The notes under the pieces are model-generated. The model saw nothing but the letters and a program-made list of their open reading frames with translations, did not search any database and had not been told where the DNA came from. The translations under genes were made by a program, and so were the position numbers. DNA of 64,000 bases from Tamaricihabitans halophyticus (GTDB taxonomy: Bacteria; Actinomycetota; Actinomycetes; Mycobacteriales; Pseudonocardiaceae): positions 1 through 64,000 of the forward strand of contig NZ_SLXQ01000004.1 of NCBI RefSeq assembly GCF_004340875.1. Direction: 5' to 3'. Shown here one piece after another: positions 17,749 to 24,664 of this stretch (position 1 is its first letter; each line of letters opens with the position of its first letter).

Positions 17749-17793
17749 TTGCGGCAAAGTTTGTTGGCGCCATCTCAGATATTGACGCACCGT
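17749..17793 (+). repeat. Copy A of a 45-bp direct repeat
   Basis: Matches copy B (20409-20453) at 39 of 45 positions with no gap. The first 20 bases, TTGCGGCAAAGTTTGTTGGC, are identical. It lies in the 304-bp gene-free stretch 17564-17867, which otherwise holds only the terminator at 17827. Read from its first base, the six differences leave the peptide LRQSLLAPSQ(I/K)LTHR unchanged except for one residue. Confidence 0.8.
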
Positions 17794-17826
17794 AGCCTAG
17801 GTGTCGATGCTGCCCCAAAACGAGAA

Positions 17827-17852
17827 AAGCCCCCGCCCGTAGGCGGGGGCTT
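17827..17852. terminator. Perfect hairpin terminator after the DUF397 gene
   Basis: AAGCCCCCGCC pairs without mismatch with GGCGGGGGCTT around a four-base CGTA loop, with A-rich sequence on its left flank, giving a T-run for minus-strand transcripts. It ends the DUF397/XRE transcript and would also stop plus-strand readthrough from repeat copy A, 33 bp away. Confidence 0.85.
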
Positions 17853-17867
17853 AGTCGTCGTTCGGTG

Positions 17868-18047
17868 TTACTTCAGAGCGTCGACAAACGCCGTCAACGC
17901 CGAGCGCGGCACGGTGATGCGCCCCGCGTCCGGGTTCTTGCTGTCCCGGATATCGGCGTCGCGGCGCGTCCGAATCTCGACACAGTTTTCGGTGTTGGCG
18001 CTGTAACTGCTCTTCCGCCACTGGCCGCCGGACTGCGGTACGGTCAT
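17868..18047 (-). CDS. DUF397 domain protein
   Basis: A 59-residue protein, MTVPQSGGQWRKSSYSA at the start, with NCVEIR, a D(I)RDSKNPD turn and ITVPRSALTAFVDALK at the end. These are the standard marks of DUF397 proteins, which in actinomycetes pair with a DUF5753-type XRE regulator (WhiJ/Scr1-like systems). The start lies 7 bp after the XRE stop, with its ACGGAG ribosome-binding site overlapping the end of that gene, so the two are cotranscribed. Such proteins are thought to antagonise the partner repressor; that is family knowledge and not visible here. Confidence 0.9.
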   Translation of the reverse strand: MTVPQSGGQWRKSSYSANTENCVEIRTRRDADIRDSKNPDAGRITVPRSALTAFVDALK

Positions 18048-18054
18048 GGTGTTG

Positions 18055-18891
18055 TCACTCCGTTCGGTTAATCATCTCAGCGATCAACGCTGACGATTCG
18101 CTTTCACTCATCGCGTTGTCGGCAACCTTGGCCACCGCAGTACGGTAAACCTCCACGTCTTGGGGCTCGTGTAGGAACAACCCCGAAACGCGGTTCTCTA
18201 GGTGCACCATCGGACCCCGGTCAGCGAATTCCGCGATAGAAAACGTCCCATCCAGCCCAGGGTGCCAGTCGCACTCCATCGGGATAACCCGGAGGTGCAC
18301 GTTATCCAGCTCACTGTGTGTCTGCAACGCACGAACCTGGTTCCTAGCGACGGTCTTACCGCCGATCCTCTGACGCAGCACCGGCTCCCACACGAACGCG
18401 TTTAGCTCGGCAGGCTCCGCGCGGGTAATAGCGTCTCGTCGCCCGAGCCGGACAGCGACACGTGTGTCTACCTCGTTGGCTGGCACATCCGCGCCTAGCA
18501 TGATCGCTCGCGCGTACTCGCCGGTTTGCAACAGCCCCGGAACCAGGGTCATCGAAACAACGGTCAGCCGCGACGCGGTGCGCTCCACCTCTAACAGCGT
18601 GGTTAGCTGCCTCTGCTGCTCCGGCATCCCGACCGACAGCCAGTGCGCCCCGTCCGGGTCGCGCGCGAGTTCAATGATCTCATCGCGCTGTTCGGCGGAT
18701 GCCCCGACGACCACGAGGTAAGCGGCGACTTCTTCCGGCTTCGGGGACCGCTGCCCAGTCTCCCAACGCGAAACCGTTGTGTGCGAGGTTTCCAGTTCTT
18801 CGCCGAGCCGCCGAACGGTGATCCCTTTAGCCTCACGCGCCTTCCGCAGCGCCGCGCCTACGGCGCGAGCCTTGGGTGTGGTGCCTGCCAT
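18055..18891 (-). CDS. XRE-family regulator with DUF5753 domain
   Basis: A 278-residue DNA-binding protein. The Cro/C1 helix-turn-helix occupies about residues 10-65 (RKAREAKGITVRRLGEELETS, then TVSRWETGQRSP). The rest is the DUF5753 C-terminal domain, with VPGLLQTGEYARA and RQRIGGK. This is the WhiJ/Scr1-type regulator usually found beside DUF397. ATG 18891 has no Shine-Dalgarno sequence, but TATGCT at 18904-18899 is a good -10 seven bases before it, suggesting a leaderless message. It is divergent from the small plus-strand gene at 19043 and may repress it across the shared 151-bp region. Confidence 0.93.
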   Translation of the reverse strand: MAGTTPKARAVGAALRKAREAKGITVRRLGEELETSHTTVSRWETGQRSPKPEEVAAYLVVVGASAEQRDEIIELARDPDGAHWLSVGMPEQQRQLTTLLEVERTASRLTVVSMTLVPGLLQTGEYARAIMLGADVPANEVDTRVAVRLGRRDAITRAEPAELNAFVWEPVLRQRIGGKTVARNQVRALQTHSELDNVHLRVIPMECDWHPGLDGTFSIAEFADRGPMVHLENRVSGLFLHEPQDVEVYRTAVAKVADNAMSESESSALIAEMINRTE

Positions 18892-19042
18892 GCACCAAAG
18901 CATAGACCAGTGATCGTGCGGTTAAAGGGTCGCCCGTTTGGGGCATTGCACGGCTTTGGTGCCAGCTGGAAACATCAGAACCGCACCACGGGATCGGGTG
19001 GATACAAGCCCGTTGGGCGCATTCTACTGGGAGGGCTGACGC

Positions 19043-19297
19043 ATGAGCTTCCGGCACGTAATCCAGGCCCGAGGGACCAAACCGGGCGAATCGTGCACCC
19101 TGGTGTGCCAGATGAGTGGCACGTCCATCGACCTGATCCCGTTCGGTGATCCGCGCTGCGGCGTCCGGTTAACCACGGAGGACGCACGCTCGCTGGCTCA
19201 GGCGTTATTAGAGGCAACCGGCGACGAACCGGTGTTCACGAACGACGAAGGCCGCCGCGTGGCGTGGCGGCTCCTGAAGCTCTGCGGTGGCAGCTGA
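19043..19297 (+). CDS. Small conserved-type hypothetical protein
   Basis: An 84-residue protein with a GGGAGG ribosome-binding site eight bases before ATG. No catalytic motif is seen. The predicted fold is mixed strand/helix (CTLVCQMSGTSIDLIPFG, then a LTTEDARSLAQALLEATGDEP helix). It includes two adjacent TTA leucine codons near 19205, unusual in such GC-rich DNA. It opens a run of five very small plus-strand genes divergent from the XRE/DUF397 pair. Proteins of this size and style commonly accompany WhiJ-like regulators in actinomycetes. The function is not known. Confidence 0.7.
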   Translation: MSFRHVIQARGTKPGESCTLVCQMSGTSIDLIPFGDPRCGVRLTTEDARSLAQALLEATGDEPVFTNDEGRRVAWRLLKLCGGS

Positions 19298-19300
19298 TCG

Positions 19301-19510
19301 ATGATTTTCTGGACTATCCGCGAGGATCTGCGCCACATGTTCCGGGCAACCGTCCCTGCTCGCGGCGACACCGCCGAGACGTTCTGCGGCATCACGTTCG
19401 AGATCACGCCCGACGATATCCGGTTGCCCGATGATGTTTGGGACCAGCGTCCCGAACTCTGTTCGCGTTGCGCCCGGATCTTCCGGGAAAACCACGCGAT
19501 GCGCCGCTGA
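19301..19510 (+). CDS. Small hypothetical protein with paired cysteines
   Basis: A 69-residue protein starting three bases after the preceding stop. It reads MIFWTIREDLRHMFRATVPA, then a single Cys in TFCGITF, and a C-S-R-C pair near residue 54 followed by ARIFRENH. Together with nearby histidines these could bind one zinc ion, as in the small zinc-finger-like proteins often found in these islands. No other domain is recognised. Confidence 0.65.
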   Translation: MIFWTIREDLRHMFRATVPARGDTAETFCGITFEITPDDIRLPDDVWDQRPELCSRCARIFRENHAMRR

Positions 19511-19606
19511 ACTCGCGGCGGGGGTGTCTGGCCGCCCCGAATCCGGGCACTCTCGCCGCGTCCCAAGTTTGTCACCGCAACAACCTAGGATGATGGAGGA
19601 AGAACC

Positions 19607-19735
19607 ATGGCCAACGACGGTAGGTGTCCTCAGTGTGGTCAAATCGTCAGCGGGGAACCGGGAACAAACACGCCGATCCATCGGCCACCGGGCGAACAGA
19701 AGGCGTGTCCGGGCGGAACGATCCAACCAAGGTGA
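19607..19735 (+). CDS. 42-residue zinc-knuckle-like microprotein
   Basis: Begins MANDGRCPQCGQIVSG and continues through THR-like basic residues (TPIHRPPGEQKACPGG). The C-P-Q-C pair plus later His and Cys form a plausible C-x2-C...H...C zinc site. A strong GGAGGA lies six bases before the ATG, and the stop is 6 bp before the next gene, so it fits as a true member of the small-gene operon even though it is very short. No function is known. Confidence 0.6.
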   Translation: MANDGRCPQCGQIVSGEPGTNTPIHRPPGEQKACPGGTIQPR

Positions 19736-19741
19736 CGTAGC

Positions 19742-19966
19742 ATGCAGGTGACTGAACTCGATGAGCTGATCGTCAAGCTTATCGTTGACTCGGGACATCC
19801 CGAGATTGACAGCGTTGAACGCGTACCGACCCCCGGGCGGCCGGACAACCACACCCGGCTAGTTGTGCGGTTCGCTTCCGGGGCGTCCGCAACGATCATG
19901 GTCCCGCTGGTGACCGGCGGCGGCGTCTCACACGAGCGATACCAACTACCAGCGGGGGTGCTGTGA
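19742..19966 (+). CDS. Small hypothetical protein, tandem paralogue 1
   Basis: A 74-residue protein with AAGGTG upstream. Its N-terminal half has ELIVKLIVDSGHPEIDSVER, and a strand-rich second half (TRLVVRFASGASATIMVPLV). The next gene repeats the pattern LVDSGH-x2-(V/I)-x-S-(V/I)-E and a similar strand layout, so the two are probably an old tandem duplication. No known domain is recognised. Confidence 0.65.
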   Translation: MQVTELDELIVKLIVDSGHPEIDSVERVPTPGRPDNHTRLVVRFASGASATIMVPLVTGGGVSHERYQLPAGVL

Positions 19967-19967
19967 C

Positions 19968-20216
19968 ATGCGCGTACCGCGCTTCAAGGAATGGCTACAC
20001 GAACAGCTTGTCGATAGCGGTCACGCCGGGGTTGCGTCGATCGAGTGGCAGCAGCACGACGGCCAGACCAACACCGTTGTAAACGGCACAGACGGTCGGA
20101 GTCTGCACCTATTGATCGTCGGCGGGTCCGCACCCGGTGGAGACGATCACACGCAGCCCGAGAAGATCGTGCACCGGTCACCCGAATCCTCGATTCAGGT
20201 ACACCAGCGCAACTGA
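19968..20216 (+). CDS. Small hypothetical protein, tandem paralogue 2
   Basis: An 82-residue protein starting two bases after the previous stop. KEWLHEQLVDSGHAGVASIEW near the N-terminus mirrors the LIVDSGHPEIDSVER region of its neighbour, and SLHLLIVGGSAPGGD corresponds to the neighbour's ATIMVPLVTGGG. It is the last gene before the terminator at 20226, so the small-gene operon ends here. No function is recognised. Confidence 0.65.
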   Translation: MRVPRFKEWLHEQLVDSGHAGVASIEWQQHDGQTNTVVNGTDGRSLHLLIVGGSAPGGDDHTQPEKIVHRSPESSIQVHQRN

Positions 20217-20225
20217 GAAGAGCCA

Positions 20226-20261
20226 CTGCTTGACCGGTTACCCGAGTCAAGCAGGGGTTTT
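20226..20261 (+). terminator. Rho-independent terminator of the small-gene operon
   Basis: CTGCTTGAC pairs with GTCAAGCAG across an 11-base loop and is followed by GGGTTTT. It begins 10 bp after the stop of the last small gene. Confidence 0.8.
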
Positions 20262-20408
20262 GCTTGCGCTAGTAGCGCTTGCGGTTCGTCGGTTTCGTCG
20301 TCCGTGGCGCGGGAGGACATGCCGTACACCTCGGCGATTCACCTGAAACCCGCCAAGACGCCAGCGGGCCTAGTCACCGCTTCTCGGAACCATTCAGGGA
20401 TATTGCCG

Positions 20409-20453
20409 TTGCGGCAAAGTTTGTTGGCACCCTCCCAGAAACTGACGCATCGT
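20409..20453 (+). repeat. Copy B of the 45-bp direct repeat, in the methyltransferase leader
   Basis: 39 of 45 bases match copy A at 17749. It ends 27 bp before the GTG of the methyltransferase, so it lies in that gene's promoter or 5' leader. Immediately to its left TTGCCG forms an inverted repeat with CGGCAA inside the element. The gene-free stretch 20217-20480 holds only this element and the terminator. Confidence 0.8.
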
Positions 20454-20480
20454 GGGATCACCGACCACACAGGAGGAACG

Positions 20481-21077
20481 GTGGACCAGGAATTCTGGGA
20501 TGACCAGTACCGTGAACGCGGTCAGCGCTGGAGCGGCCGAGTCAATGGCGGGCTCCGGGTTGAAGTTGCCGGTATGCAGCCCGGTAGAGCGCTCGATATC
20601 GGCTGCGGCGAAGGCGCGGACGCAATCTGGCTCGCGAACAACGGGTGGCAGGTCACGGCGATCGACATCTCAACTGTCGCGCTGGAGCGCGCCAGGGCCG
20701 CAGCTGGCACGGAGTCCCGGATCGACTGGCAGTATGCCGATCCAAGGGTGTCACCGCCGCCGCGCGCCAGCTTCGACCTGGTTTCCGCCCAGTACTTTCC
20801 GATTCAGCGTGAACCGGAACATGCCACGTTACGTGGTCTGCTGGACGCCGTGGCCAACGGCGGGATTCTGCTGGTGGTCAGCCACCTCATCACGGGGCCA
20901 CCACCCGCGGACTGGCAGGGCCCGGACCCGGGCGAGTTCTACCAACCACCGGAGATCGCCGCACACCTTGACGATCATTGGTCAATCGAGGTCAACGAAT
21001 CCCGACCACGAGTTGATCTTCCTGTGGACAACCCACACCACGAGGATCTCGTGCTGCGCGCCAGGAGACTGGCGTGA
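20481..21077 (+). CDS. SAM-dependent methyltransferase
   Basis: A 198-residue class I methyltransferase. The SAM loop is ALDIGCGEGADAIWLA near residue 35, followed by VTAIDIS, with a catalytic-domain strand FDLVSAQYF. The short length and N-terminal WDDQYRERGQRWSGR resemble small-molecule (thiopurine or tellurite-type) methyltransferases. The frame is open far upstream, but GTG 20481 has AGGAGG four bases before it. Repeat copy B sits directly in front. The substrate is unknown. Confidence 0.85.
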   Translation: MDQEFWDDQYRERGQRWSGRVNGGLRVEVAGMQPGRALDIGCGEGADAIWLANNGWQVTAIDISTVALERARAAAGTESRIDWQYADPRVSPPPRASFDLVSAQYFPIQREPEHATLRGLLDAVANGGILLVVSHLITGPPPADWQGPDPGEFYQPPEIAAHLDDHWSIEVNESRPRVDLPVDNPHHEDLVLRARRLA

Positions 21078-21111
21078 TCTCCCTGGATCGCCGGGTCACC
21101 GCGGTCGAAAA

Positions 21112-21134
21112 CCCGCCCCGTCGCGCGGGGCGGG
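21112..21134. terminator. GC-rich hairpin between convergent genes
   Basis: CCCGCCCCG pairs perfectly with CGGGGCGGG around a five-base loop, 35 bp after the methyltransferase stop and 22 bp before the end of the minus-strand gene. It can serve both transcripts. Confidence 0.75.
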
Positions 21135-21155
21135 TCGCGGCACCGGATCCCTCGG

Positions 21156-21686
21156 TCAGCGCATAATCGAGCCGCCCTCGAACCAGTCGTCGTCATCGGC
21201 CGGCTCGCTCGCCCTCGCCCGAGGCGCCGATTCGGTCGAGCCGCCCTGCTCGGGCGCTTCCGCATCCCGCATGGCCTTGGCGGCCTTGTCCATATCGGGC
21301 AGTACGCCGATTGCCGTCAGCTCAGCCGTATTCGCCGGCGGCACCCTCGTCAGTGACGCCATGGCCGCGGACACGTCCCTGTCCAGTTCCCCTTCGGCGA
21401 CGCCTTCCACGATCTGCCGCCAGGTGAGTTCGCCCCGAGCGATTCGTTCGAGCACCGCCTGCCATTCCGGGGTCTTCACATGGCCCTCGATATAGGCCTT
21501 GAAGCGATCGACTTCCGCGTTCGTCAGCGGCGTGGTGTCCTGCGCGAGCTTCTGCTCGACCTCTTCGGTTTTCGCCTGTACCTCGCGAGCCTTGCTCAGC
21601 GCGAAGTCGATGCGGCCGTCAAGCTCACGTTCCGCCCGCTCCATCTGCGGGGTACGATACGGGTCCCCGGACGGGTAGCCCATCAT
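21156..21686 (-). CDS. Hypothetical protein paired with a WXG-type secretion substrate
   Basis: A 176-residue, mostly helical protein with a charged coiled-coil-like segment (DFALSKAREVQAKTEEVEQKL) near residues 27-47. The very acidic C-terminus ends DDDDWFEGGSIMR. It follows the ESX-substrate gene by 29 bp on the same strand, so it is likely its partner or chaperone. No known domain is recognised. An acidic tail ending in an aromatic and S-(F/I)-x-R motif recurs, as I recall, in actinobacterial proteins next to WXG100 genes. Confidence 0.7.
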   Translation of the reverse strand: MMGYPSGDPYRTPQMERAERELDGRIDFALSKAREVQAKTEEVEQKLAQDTTPLTNAEVDRFKAYIEGHVKTPEWQAVLERIARGELTWRQIVEGVAEGELDRDVSAAMASLTRVPPANTAELTAIGVLPDMDKAAKAMRDAEAPEQGGSTESAPRARASEPADDDDWFEGGSIMR

Positions 21687-21715
21687 GCAAATCCTTTCCG
21701 TCGCTCTACCGGCCG

Positions 21716-22984
21716 TCAGTTCCCCGCGTCTTCAGCGATTCCGTCGAGCTCGCTGAGCTTGCCACTGGCGTCTTCGATGTTCTGCTCGAGAGCGCCCGTT
21801 TGCTCCTTGAGCTTGCCGGCATTGTCCTTGATCGATTCGTACGTGCTCGCCGCGTCTTGCAGATTGCCAATCTCCGGGATCTGCTTGACCGTATCGACAA
21901 GATCCTGCGCGGTGTTGAAGTAGTCCTGCATCGTTTCGACAACCTGCTCGAGCGATTCGTACAGGCTGAAGACCTTCTGCGCCAGGTCGATGATCTCCAT
22001 GATGTTGTCGTGCAGGGCATCGATGTCGAGATCGACCCCTGGAATGTAGCTCGCCGCCTTCGCCGCGTACTCGATAGCCGTCCAGGCCCAACCAACCCAC
22101 GGAATGAACCTGGCCGCGATCTTGCCGGCAAGCTTCAGAATCTTGTTGATCGCGTCCACCGCCAGCTGCGCGATGGAGATGGATACCTCGGCGACCTTCT
22201 CGAACCCCTTGGAGATAAACTCGCCAAGTTTCTCGCCGGCCCATACCGCGCCGTCCTGCCAGTACTGGGAAAGGAACTCGCGGAACGCGTCCGCGGCATC
22301 GCCGTGTTCCCAGCCGTCCGCGGCTAGCTTCGCGGCGTTGTCCACGATATTCGAGGCGAGCAGGCCGAAGTTGCCACCGACACTGACCCAGGCCTGACCA
22401 TTTGCCTTGATGCTGTTCGGGTTTCCCGCCAAGGGTTCCAGAATCGAATCAGTGAAGGACTTGCCGCCGTCGACACCGAACTCTGACCAGATCCAGTTGA
22501 CGACATCGAGCACGGCGCCGGCATCAACGTCATCGGCGAAGGTGGAGTCCGGGCGGTCAATCGCCTTGATATCCAGCTCGGTGACGTTGTACTTCGACGA
22601 ACCGCCCTCGGTATGTCGGTCGTAGCCGTCGTCCCCGTAGCCCTTGCCGAAGGTGATGTCCTCGCCGTTGTCGCCACCGAGTCCGTTTCGCTCAAACAGT
22701 GACTTGGACTCGTCTTCGCTGTAGCCATATGACTTGGCGGCATCGATCACCGCATCGCCGAGGTCGCACATCTTGACCTGCATGAGGCTGAAGCCCTCGC
22801 CGACGATCGTCGACGCGTCGCCGGTGACGATCTCACCGAGCTTTGAAAGCACGCCCTTGAACCCGTCGGCGCTCATCCCCTCCTCACGCGCCAACTTCTC
22901 GATCTCCGGCAGCGACTGGCCGGCCTCCGCTCCCAAATAGAGGCCGAAGTCCGCTACCTGAGCCTCATCGACTTCGTAACCCAT
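21716..22984 (-). CDS. Large WXG-type ESX (type VII secretion) substrate-like protein
   Basis: A 422-residue protein without a classical signal peptide. The central stretch WEHGDAADAFREFLSQYW has the W-x-G-x-A-A-x-x-F pattern of WXG100 helical hairpins. A hydrophobic segment (AGKIAARFIPWVGWAWTAIEYAA) follows near residue 300, and the last 80 residues are coiled-coil-like. The layout resembles EspA/EspE-like or other ESX-exported proteins of actinobacteria. AGAGGGG precedes ATG. No toxin domain is evident at the C-terminus, and no ESX core genes lie in the window. Confidence 0.75.
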   Translation of the reverse strand: MGYEVDEAQVADFGLYLGAEAGQSLPEIEKLAREEGMSADGFKGVLSKLGEIVTGDASTIVGEGFSLMQVKMCDLGDAVIDAAKSYGYSEDESKSLFERNGLGGDNGEDITFGKGYGDDGYDRHTEGGSSKYNVTELDIKAIDRPDSTFADDVDAGAVLDVVNWIWSEFGVDGGKSFTDSILEPLAGNPNSIKANGQAWVSVGGNFGLLASNIVDNAAKLAADGWEHGDAADAFREFLSQYWQDGAVWAGEKLGEFISKGFEKVAEVSISIAQLAVDAINKILKLAGKIAARFIPWVGWAWTAIEYAAKAASYIPGVDLDIDALHDNIMEIIDLAQKVFSLYESLEQVVETMQDYFNTAQDLVDTVKQIPEIGNLQDAASTYESIKDNAGKLKEQTGALEQNIEDASGKLSELDGIAEDAGN

Positions 22985-23107
22985 CGTGCACCCCTCTTGC
23001 TTAACTTGGCCTGCCCCTCGGCCCCCCTTTGCGTAAATCTAACCTGCGTGGGCGATACGTGAGTACGTTTTAGGTAAATTCGTCCAACGATCTGCCCCAC
23101 GACCGGC

Positions 23108-23770
23108 CTAGCCCAAGGCCGTCTTGGTTGCGCTGAGTAACATCTCGGCCAATGCCTGTAGCTGCGGCTGCCCCGGCTTCCCGAGGGCGCCAACGGTCAA
23201 CGAGAACCGTTCCTCCCCGACCCGAAACACCACGACGAGGTCGTTACGCGCGACTCCAGCATCGGACAGGTCCGGATCCGCCGCGTACCCGGCAGCATCA
23301 CCCAACCCGGGAATTCGCTGATAGTCGGCCGCGGCCGAGCCTTCCTCCAGGTCACCGAACGCCTCGTCGAGCACCTGCTCGTCGGTCTCGTCGTCCTGCC
23401 ATTGCGAACTGATCTCGGTGGAAAGGTCGAACTGGTCAGTCTCGTAGTCGCACTCCCTTGTCAGGAAGTACGGCGACTGGCGCGCGGGCGCCCTGCCGCG
23501 CTCGTTACCCTCACTGCCCATCACCTTGACCTCGAGCTGCTGCTCAATGTCCGCGTTCGCAAGCAGCTCACAGAACTTGTCCCCGGTTAGCCGCTCCAAT
23601 ACGGAAACACCGTGCCCGTCTCCCTGGGTAGTCGGGTCAGCGCTACCCGGCGCTTCGCCGTTCTCCGTCGAACAACCCACCGCGAGCAACAGCGACGTGA
23701 GGGCGAAGCCGAGCAGACCACGTGTGGCGCGAACGCGTTTGCCAGGCGCATTGGCCAAAGGTTGGATCAT
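23108..23770 (-). CDS. DUF3558-like lipoprotein
   Basis: A 220-residue secreted protein. A basic N-terminus, a hydrophobic segment (GLLGFALTSLLLAV) and the lipobox LAVGC with Cys33 predict a lipid-anchored protein. The mature part has a Cys in DKFCELL and a second in RECDYET, as in DUF3558 lipoproteins of Pseudonocardiaceae. It is upstream of the ESX-substrate gene on the same strand, with a 123-bp gap. Such lipoproteins are often neighbours of ESX-type genes, but no activity is known. Confidence 0.85.
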   Translation of the reverse strand: MIQPLANAPGKRVRATRGLLGFALTSLLLAVGCSTENGEAPGSADPTTQGDGHGVSVLERLTGDKFCELLANADIEQQLEVKVMGSEGNERGRAPARQSPYFLTRECDYETDQFDLSTEISSQWQDDETDEQVLDEAFGDLEEGSAAADYQRIPGLGDAAGYAADPDLSDAGVARNDLVVVFRVGEERFSLTVGALGKPGQPQLQALAEMLLSATKTALG

Positions 23771-23846
23771 GCTCCCGCATCCTACGGGCTAAGGGCAGGT
23801 AGTTCGCCAACAGATCTGAGTGGACGAATCGCGGCGAGCCGTCCAC

Positions 23847-24662
23847 TCAGCGCCGAGCAATAGCCACGACGGTTTCCGCCGCTGCTCCGATAACAGCACT
23901 GGCGTTCCCAGCGCCGCTGAGCCGTCGGTCGCCAGGGCTGGTCAGCCCAGTGCCAAGGGCGGCGAGTGAAACCATCCGATCGTCGAACACCAACAGGCCG
24001 ACATCATGCCGAACGCCGTGCAACTCGCCGGTTTTGTGCAGGCATCGCACGTCTTCGGCGAGCCGCACCGGCATCCGGTCGTTCACCTGCTGTTCGCCGA
24101 GCGCGTCCAATGCGAACTCGCGCAGCCTATCCGGCAGCAGCTCAGCGCCGGCGAGCCGATCAAGCAGTGCAGCCTGGTCGTCGGCCGTCGTCACGTTCTC
24201 CAGTCCAGCCATGGCCGCATCCTGGTCCATCAACCGACGACGCAACCGGGTACCGCGCAGGCCCAAGGTGGTGATCCGCTGGTCCGTGTCCGCCACGCCG
24301 AACAAATCGATCACCGCGTTGGTGGCAACGTTATCGCTCACCACGATCATCAAGGTCAGCGCCTCGGCAAGGCTGAGCCGGGTTACCGACGGCAGCAGCC
24401 GCAGCACCCCCGCGCCGCCTACCCGTTCCACCGGTATCGCCACCTCGTCGTTCAGCGAGCGCCGACCTGCGGCGACATCCTGCAATGCGACCACCAGTAG
24501 CGGCACCTTGATGGTGCTCGCCGCCGTCACCGGCACGGCCCCGTTCAGCGATACCACTGGACTGCCGTGCTCCCATACGGAGAAGTGCCATTGACCGTCC
24601 CCAGTGGACGCGTGGGCGTTCAGCTCTCGGGTTAAACGCGCGGCCTTCCCTTCAGTCCACAT
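23847..24662 (-). CDS. Class A beta-lactamase-fold serine hydrolase without signal peptide
   Basis: A 271-residue protein with all three active-site motifs of class A serine beta-lactamases and related hydrolases: Ser49-x-x-Lys52 (STIK), SDN at 109-111 and KTG at 210-212. The glutamate-bearing omega-loop motif ExxLN is not evident. No export signal is present (start MWTEGKAARL), unlike real periplasmic or secreted beta-lactamases. The start is fixed by the upstream permease, whose stop lies only 2 bp before ATG 24662. The tight coupling to a transporter suggests an intracellular amidase or peptidase acting on the imported compound; that is inference. Confidence 0.85.
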   Translation of the reverse strand: MWTEGKAARLTRELNAHASTGDGQWHFSVWEHGSPVVSLNGAVPVTAASTIKVPLLVVALQDVAAGRRSLNDEVAIPVERVGGAGVLRLLPSVTRLSLAEALTLMIVVSDNVATNAVIDLFGVADTDQRITTLGLRGTRLRRRLMDQDAAMAGLENVTTADDQAALLDRLAGAELLPDRLREFALDALGEQQVNDRMPVRLAEDVRCLHKTGELHGVRHDVGLLVFDDRMVSLAALGTGLTSPGDRRLSGAGNASAVIGAAAETVVAIARR

Positions 24663-24664
24663 TG

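Noticed and set aside
17599-17790. A 63-residue minus-strand frame beginning MRQYLRWRQQTLPQ, antisense to repeat copy A
   Set aside because: No ribosome-binding site; base differences between repeat copies change residues in this frame more often than in the plus frame; no domain.
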